Below, one piece after another: positions 28,651-34,159 of a stretch of DNA of 34,159 nt; the stretch's first letter is position 1; each line of letters begins with the position of its first letter. The position numbers were made by a program, and so were the translations under genes. The notes below the pieces were generated by a model that saw only the letters and a program-made list of their open reading frames with translations, was not told the DNA's origin and did no database searches. This DNA is from Phlegmacium glaucopus (Eukaryota; Basidiomycota; Agaricomycetes; Agaricales; Cortinariaceae): the NCBI GenBank assembly GCA_015039465.1, contig MU130492.1:171355-205513 (forward strand), given 5' to 3'.

Positions 28651-29807
28651 GAAGTATAGTCGCTGTATGGGCGACTCGCAGTAAAACGCAATGAAACGAA
28701 GGTGAACGACGAGAGAGACGATGACTAGACTTAATTCTATACTCTGGGGAGAGAGGCAAATACTTTCTTATTGTTCTTTGTAACTAAATTACAGGAGGTT
28801 TTTATAGTAGGTAGAGGAGATCACATGGCTAAGTTGCACATGGGTATCTATAAAACAAATCAAAATGATGAAACAGGAGTCCAAGAGGGACTAGGCAAAA
28901 TGGGGAGACAAAACATCAGGGATAGTGGGCAATAAATGAAAGAGGACCGGTCGTCGCTCCGAGGGCCGGCAGGAGACATGTGGTATAGAGAGGCGATCAA
29001 GGAGCGATGGTAGATGTATCAAAAATAAAGGAAACAAAGTGTTTGAGGTAACCGAAGAGAAATAAAAGAATATAAATGATCAGCGACCCAAAATACCCAA
29101 TGGTATTAAGGAACTTCTCGATCTGGTGATTGTCGCTGGATAGGGGCGACTGGTAGGGTAGCAACGACGATTCAACACAGAACAATTCGGTGTAGTGTAA
29201 GGGGACGTCGGTCTGGGCAGTGGACATGCCTACGACTCTTAGATGAGTGAGCGTTACCAAATATGGAAAAGCATGACTATACACGTGACCACTGGTGAAA
29301 GGGAGCGAAAGGGAGGCAGAACACCTAATGTCGTCCGTGACTGCCGGAAAAGGGGGCGATTGTACAAGCGAAATATAGCCAAGGCATTTAGGAAGCTTCT
29401 GGGACAGTAGGGGTGACGACTGAATAGCCAGAGACTTATCTATGCAATAAAACAGCAAATAGTTGGTGTAAGAGGCGACGTAGAGCGACGTCGCTGCCAA
29501 AAATGCGAAAAACAAAGGCAGGGAACCAGCATGTTCATCAGCGTATGTATCCGTTTTTTGTAATTTTGGTCAGATGAAGCTGAATGTCTTGTTGGAAGTC
29601 TTCATCTTCCAAGATTGATGAATGATAAGTACCATAATGATGGAGGGGAAGTTTTTCTGAGTGAAGGTAGTTATTGATCCATTTTCGAAGATTTCTCGTG
29701 TGATTGACCCCTCATCCCATAGCTTTTGCTGCCAGGACCAAGGACTCTCGCCATGAGTATGACAGCTCCGCATCCAAATAGAAATTCAGAGTTGCCACCA
29801 TTGCCGT
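28651..29807. other. Unassigned region with one weak minus-strand open frame
   Basis: Purine-rich plus strand with no recognised protein. The longest frame (29515-28997, minus, 172 codons) is rich in Ser/Leu and has hydrophobic stretches near both ends (SLIIYILLFLFGYLKHF close to the C-terminus). I do not recognise it, and its composition suggests chance or part of an unannotated LTR element. No paired LTR was found for it. Confidence 0.2.
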
Positions 29808-30017
29808 TGGAGTAGTCCAGATTGTCTTTAGAGGCTAAGCTAAGGCTCGTAATCGCGTCGAGCAGCGCTGCTGGATAGCGTAGCAGGCTAGTTGCTTATT
29901 ATTACTTGTATCTAAGTAGCTAAGGTATCTACGTAGTCACATGATATCCAAGTATCTAATCTAATCTATCTAATTATCTATCTAATTATCTCTATGTAGC
30001 CAGATTGCACTGCCACA
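29808..30017 (-). repeat. 3' LTR (210 bp) of the gag-only element
   Basis: On the minus strand it begins TGTGGCAGTGCAATCTGG right after the polypurine tract and ends GGACTACTCCA. It includes a TATC/AGATA-rich internal stretch (29940-30000). Its last 18 nt recur beside the primer-binding site at 31848-31865. Confidence 0.78.
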
Positions 30018-30487
30018 TGTGGCCCCCCTCAACTAAGCAACGTCCTCGTTGCGTAAACCTTTAGCTGTCATCTTGAATAAGAAAAACTGGGGAGAACCCA
30101 TCCCATTGATCTCAAGATCTGACTTAGCTGAGCAAGGTGAGGGTCTCAATCCCAGTTTGGTGAAGTAGAGAAAGGAGGTTGTCGAAATTGATGTAGTGCA
30201 CGAGAATTTGAATAAAAGGAATTAACATGTTGATAATGGGTATGATGAAGTTGAGAATGATTAGATTGATATGAATTTCAGGGATTTTGGGCCTGTTTTC
30301 GATGACGGCGTTGAAGGGATGAAAACGCGTTCGTTGACGATGAACGAAGGCCAGAAAGGTCGCGGGGATGTTTCGTAGGCGTCGTAGACACGATATGGAG
30401 TGTTTCTGCGTTGTCTGCCCAGCTGAAACGCATTGAAACGGGCGATTTTGGGGTTCCCAGTAGTTTTTGAGTGGAAACATGTGATTT

Positions 30488-31587
30488 TCAAGTTTCTGGG
30501 TGTTTTTGGACGATTTCCGCTGCTTCGGGTGCTGAAACGATAGCATGTGGTGCTAGGGGCTCGGAAACGGCGAGGGCAGGGGTTGAGGACCCGGAAATGG
30601 CAACCGACGGTGAGCGTTCGCGTTTGGCGCTAAATCCAGCGCTTATTTCGTTTTCGGGCATCACAGGGGTATGTGACATGTCGTTGGGGGTAGGGGCGGT
30701 GATTTCGAAGTGCTGGCAGGTGGGGAATGTCGTCTGGGTGCTGGCATCATCGTATATGGTGGCCAATTCGCAAAACGGTCTGCTACTGGTGTTAATGACG
30801 ACTTTTGCTTCATATTTGTCGCATGGGGGCTCGGTTTGTGATGTAGCATTGAAAATGGGGGCTAATGGTTCCGTTTGTACTGATACAGTTGCAGAAGAGG
30901 TCGAAGGAACAACGAGGGGAGTTGTTTGAGCAACTACAGCTTGGTATTCGGATTCGTCTTGAATTCCAGCAGCGCGACCGAGCTCGAAAGCATGGATGTA
31001 CTCCTCATCACGGCGCTCCTGCTCGCATTCGAAAATGTCTGTGAGGGCTCGCTGGATCTGCTCCTCGTACTGGGTGTTAAGAGCTTCTGTCGTCAAGGCT
31101 AGCTTGGCTTCGAATCGAATTTCTCCTTCGTCAACTCCACAGGTGAACTCCTGCATACAGATCTGTTTCTCGTGTTCTGCGAATTTTGTAGTTGCATCCT
31201 GCATATCCTTCTCATATTCGGCCTGAAGACGCTCCCTTGCAATGACTACGTTTGCCTTCCAGCTGTGTTCCGAGCCATGGATGTATGATTGGTGCAACAT
31301 GAGAGTGAGTTGCTCTTGGGTGACTCGAACAGCGTCAGTTGGAAGTTTTGCTGCTGGGTTTGGTGGTTCTGGGTAGGTAATGGATAGCGGAGTGTAGGAG
31401 ATGGTGAATTTCGAAGGGGCAGGGGTTGGGCAGGGATGGTGATAGGGATGGAATTCGCGAGCTGAGGGGGCAGAGAGATGATCTCCCGGGTTTGAGCTGG
31501 CAGTATGACTGGTATGGTGGCAGATTCAGTCCGTGAAAGTTTGTTGGCACGTTGACGTACACGTTTTTCGGCAGTAGCGGCTGGCAT
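30488..31587 (-). pseudogene. Gag-like protein of the short LTR element, one frameshift
   Basis: The first part (from ATG 31587) reads MPAATAEKRVRQRANKLSRT...ITIPAQPL. The second part is in another frame and reads KFTISYTPLSITYPEPPNP...TQEQLTLMLHQSYIHG and then a long charged helical stretch (ARERLQAEYEKDM...). The frames join if one base is missing near 31417-31425 (CCCTGCCCCTTCG). The rest is coiled-coil-like, followed by a Ser/Thr/Pro-rich tail to the stop at 30488. No zinc knuckle is visible. Known basidiomycete LTR-element gags share this general layout, but I assign it mainly from its position between the primer-binding site and polypurine tract. Confidence 0.6.
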
Positions 31588-31820
31588 GGTGACGAGAGAA
31601 CAGTAAAATGATGAGTCGACGAGGCAGGTTTAGGGTGACAGAACTGGTTTGCTGGTGTAGATCTGTTGTTCTGTGAATTCTGGTTGGCAGGTAGCTGTGG
31701 TGTCTGGTAGTATTCTCGGGGTTATCAGGTTTTCAGAGGGAGTCTAGTGGTTGAGATATTGTGTCTGCTGGCAATACGAAGCTCAGGAGGTGCTCAGAAA
31801 AGTGAAAGTTGGAGTAGCTA

Positions 31821-31845
31821 GGTTCGAATCACTCTGTTGTCACCA
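31821..31845 (-). promoter_or_regulatory. tRNA primer-binding site of the gag-only element
   Basis: The plus strand here looks like the 3' end of a tRNA: a T-arm segment GGTTCGAATC, an acceptor strand and a terminal CCA. On the element's strand this is TGGTGACAACAG..., 2 nt inside the LTR end, where reverse transcription would be primed. At 25 nt it is longer than the usual ~18-nt site. The parent tRNA was not identified. Confidence 0.75.
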
Positions 31846-31862
31846 GATGGAGTAGTCCAGAT

Positions 31863-32260
31863 TGTTAGGGGACACCCGACTTTAACCCAAACCTCAACTC
31901 TAGAATCATACACCCCACCTTTCCGACAACCTCCGACCTTCCGTCCAACTCCGCTTCCGTCACCGGTTGACTCCGGAACCCCGTAGTTCCGCTCCGACTC
32001 CGATCCTCCGATTCACTCCGTCTTTTATTTCTATTTTTCATATCACACCACTTCTTATTTAATTAATTAATTATTATCGTATCATTCCTTTATTTATTTT
32101 ATATCTCCGTTATGTCCATATTAGTACTTAAACACCCCCAGCCTAGCAGGGATCCCCATCCTTTCCTCTTTGGATCCCCTGCTAGATATCTTTTCTGAAA
32201 TATTATTAACTTTGGATCCCCTGCTAGCTTGACTAAGTCAGCGTTGCAGTTGCCCTAACA
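31863..32260 (+). repeat. 5' LTR of the Ty3/gypsy element
   Basis: It starts TGTTAGGG and ends CCCTAACA, an 8-bp perfect inverted pair typical of LTR ends. It contains two GGATCCCCTGCTAG repeats (32173-32186 and 32213-32226) and an AT-rich middle. No primer-binding site match was recognised just after 32260. Confidence 0.85.
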
Positions 32261-32426
32261 TTAGGAAAGGATCTCCCTTTAACGGACCGAGTCCGGTCCG
32301 CACAGTGGAATGATAGTCCGATTTACAGCCCCCGATTTGGGCCAATCAGACTCCGTACACTCCCAGACCGTGGCTCCCTCCTTGTCTTCACAGCACGCAT
32401 CTCCGAGTGGCTCCTTCCTATCAGCC

Positions 32427-33511
32427 ATGGACGATGAACACACCACCCAGCTGGAAAGAGAAGTTGTCCTATTGCGAGCTCGGGACATTGAATACCAAAA
32501 CAGATTCGACCAAATCATGGAGACAATCCATCGACTCGTTCCGAATGTACAATCACCTGTACCACAACAAGAGGTTCCCCCTCAAACCAAAAACATACCC
32601 CGGATGTGCTCTGCAAGGCCGGCATTCCCAACGGAGTTTGACGGAGAACGATCCAAAGGAACAGCATTCCTTCACTCCTGCCAAACGTACATCCAGCTCT
32701 GTTCCGACGAATTCTTGGACGAGCAAACAAAAATCATCTGGGCCATGTCCTACATGAAATCCGGAAGAGCATCAAAGTGGGCAGCCAGAGTTTTCCGATG
32801 GGAAATGGAAAACCCTGAGTCAACCCGGTTCCTGGATTGGTCTGATTTCCGAGACGACTTCAAAAAAGAGTTCTGTCCCGCAAATGCGGACTCGGTTGCC
32901 ATCAACCGACTAGAGTCAACTGGATATTTCCAGAAAACACGGTCTTTGGAAGAATATGTGGATGAATTCCAAGACCTAATCACGGATTCTGGATACACTG
33001 ATCCAAAAACTATCGTAGTAAAATTCCGAAGAGGCCTGAATGCCCAGATTCAGAACTCCATTGCTACAATGGCTTCCGGAAGACCATCCGATACAGATCC
33101 GACGGGATGGTACAGAATGGCACGGACAATAGACGAAAACCGAGCTACTAACGAGGCCTTCCAGTCAGCTTACAAAAGTCCGGCAGCAACCACTTCTCGA
33201 CCAATCGGTACTACCACACTCCGATCAGTCCGTCAAATCCGCCACAGAGGAACGCACACCTCGTGCCAACTCCGGGAAACCCTGTACCCATGGATATCGA
33301 CGCGGCCCGAAAAGCAGGCTCTGTACCGCTGTCATGCTTCCGGTGCGGAGGTGTTGGACACATCGGGAGACATTGTGAAAAATGTTTCGACATCCAAACA
33401 ATGACCAATGACAAACTCCATACCCTCTTGGAGTTCCAGCTGGCCAAATTTGACAAAGTAGCTGATCTGGAACCGACGGAACCTTCGAAGAACACTGAAC
33501 ATGAAAGTTAG
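32427..33511 (+). pseudogene. Ty3/gypsy Gag with zinc knuckle, one frameshift
   Basis: I take ATG 32427 (MDDEHTTQLEREV) because it begins the conserved part; the frame is open from 32310. Capsid region: PAFPTEFDGERSKGTAFLHS, SDEFLDEQTKIIWAMSYMKS, then SDFRDDFKKEFCP and SLEEYVDEFQDLI, all typical of the retrotransposon gag family. Around 33195-33215 the coding frame shifts by -1 (a lost base), so the nucleocapsid knuckle CFRCGGVGHIGRHC (~33338-33379) is read in a different frame and the unshifted frame ends at 33404. The shifted frame ends at TAG 33509-33511, 5 bases into the pol frame. Confidence 0.85.
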
Positions 33512-34159
33512 ACCGACAATTTAAAGGATTTTTGCCAAAACAGCAAGTGAACTGCACGCCCTCGCTGTCAACAACCAACCGGTTCTCTGTTTTACATGTA
33601 GATAGCATTGATGAAATAGACGAGACGGTTGAAAACATTCAAGTCGTACAAACATCAGAAATTCCAAAAAAAATCCGAGTGTTCCGACCCCGATGGGAAA
33701 GAACCCTCCCAAAAAAGTTCACTATTCGCTCCCTCGATGCTGACTCAAAATCACTGGAACTCAAAGTCAGCATTGAAACGACCGACACCGGAGAAGTAAA
33801 CTCCTTTCTGTCCTTAATAGACTCCGGAGCCGATGGAAGGTTTATTGACAGAGACTATGTCAAAACTAACAGGCTCACAACAAAATCCCTGTCAAACCCG
33901 ATTCCGGTATTTAACATTGACGGTACCCCAAATGAAGCCGGATCGATCACAGAAGTGGTTGATCTGATACTCAGGTATAAAGGACACTCCGAGAGATCCT
34001 TGTTCGTGGTTACTGGACTAGGAAAACAAACCTTGATTCTCGGACACTCCTGGCTTAAGATGCACAACCCGGAGATTGATTGGAAAACCGGAGAAGTCAA
34101 AATGTCCCGCTGCCCACCCTGTTGTTGTTCGGAATGCAGGAATGAAATCCGAGAAGAAC
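33505..34159 (+). CDS. Ty3/gypsy Pol start: retropepsin (partial)
   Basis: Open frame from 33505 to the window end, in -1 frame relative to the knuckle end of gag. It starts KLDRQFKGFLPKQQVNC. The aspartic protease has the catalytic motif LIDSGADGRFID (~33814-33849), a hydrophobic flap-like region, and LILGHSWLKMHNPEIDW near 34036, followed by a Cys-rich linker typical of agaricomycete gypsy elements. It cuts the Gag-Pol polyprotein. The overlap with gag is only 7 nt (GAAAGTTAG context), so either a -1 slip at the A-run or secondary damage accounts for the frame change. The reverse transcriptase lies beyond the window. Confidence 0.88.

Larger units (their letters stand above)
29808..31862 (-). 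mobile_element. Gag-only LTR retrotransposon, 5' LTR interrupted
   Basis: Read on the minus strand: the last ~15-18 nt of a 5' LTR (31865-31848), a primer-binding site (31845-31821), a gag-like frame (31587-30488), a polypurine tract TTGAGGGGGGCCACA (30032-30018) and a complete 210-bp 3' LTR (30017-29808) with TG...CA ends. The 5' remnant matches the end of the 3' LTR exactly (ACAATCTGGACTACTCCA). No protease, reverse transcriptase or integrase lies between gag and the polypurine tract, so it depends on enzymes from another element. The rest of the 5' LTR was displaced by the Ty3/gypsy insertion that starts at 31863. Confidence 0.82.
31863..34159 (+). mobile_element. Ty3/gypsy LTR retrotransposon, 5' part (continues off window)
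   Basis: A 398-bp 5' LTR (31863-32260) is followed by gag with a CCHC knuckle and the start of pol with a retropepsin. The reverse transcriptase, RNase H, integrase and 3' LTR lie beyond the window. The element is inserted into the 5' LTR of the older gag-only element. A base loss in gag suggests this copy is not active. Confidence 0.9.

Noticed and set aside
30124..30546. 140-codon minus-strand open frame after gag
   Set aside because: It overlaps the gag end in another frame and resembles no polymerase domain; it is taken as non-coding 3' sequence of the element.
30471..30929. 152-codon plus-strand open frame
   Set aside because: Antisense to the gag-like frame of the LTR element; low-complexity and unsupported.
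31821..31845. Partial tRNA gene
   Set aside because: Only the 3' end is present and it sits 2 nt from an LTR end, so it is a primer-binding site.

Overview
The window looks like a gene-sparse, transposon-rich stretch of a basidiomycete genome, most likely an agaricomycete. The signs are many short introns (mostly 45-65 nt), mushroom-type lectins (ricin-B beta-trefoil and a Psathyrella velutina lectin-like seven-bladed propeller), a DUF6535 membrane protein, a Tad1-like LINE and Ty3/gypsy elements. All gene models were spliced by eye from GT/AG signals and frame continuity; no alignment or expression data were available.

Layout. 1-~6430: a nearly complete LINE on the minus strand (ORF1 with one in-frame TGA; intact ORF2 with endonuclease, reverse transcriptase and RNase H; A-tail at the window edge). 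6885-10925: two head-to-head paralogues of a double beta-trefoil lectin, arranged as an inverted duplication about a 1.1 kb core. The plus copy (331 aa) is intact. The minus copy has lost the donor site of its last intron. 11865-15544: a nine-exon, 1070-aa gene fusing an FAD-dependent GMC oxidoreductase, interrupted by a polyacidic insert, to a PVL-type lectin propeller. 16122-21964 (minus): a ~28-exon gene joining a DUF6535 membrane domain to 18 near-identical ARM-like repeats, each a 123-nt exon plus a ~50-nt intron, in a 172-bp tandem array.

22776-27798 is a graveyard: a P450 relic whose haem-ligand Cys is replaced by Tyr, joined through an intron to the front part of an ABC1/ADCK kinase relic; a 605-bp MITE-like DNA transposon with long terminal inverted repeats; and the C-terminal half of an aryl-alcohol-oxidase-like GMC gene. 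29808-31862 (minus) is a gag-only LTR element with no pol, whose 5' LTR is cut by a Ty3/gypsy element (31863 to the window end, plus strand) showing LTR, gag, zinc knuckle and retropepsin.

How the genes may work together (inference): three adjacent genes (two R-type lectins and a lectin-tethered oxidoreductase), none with an obvious signal peptide, resemble the cytoplasmic carbohydrate-binding defence arsenal of mushrooms. Next to them is a receptor-like membrane protein with highly homogenised repeats, a design known from fungal innate-immunity and allorecognition genes. The two best candidates for something undescribed are the GMC-propeller fusion and the DUF6535-ARM exon array.
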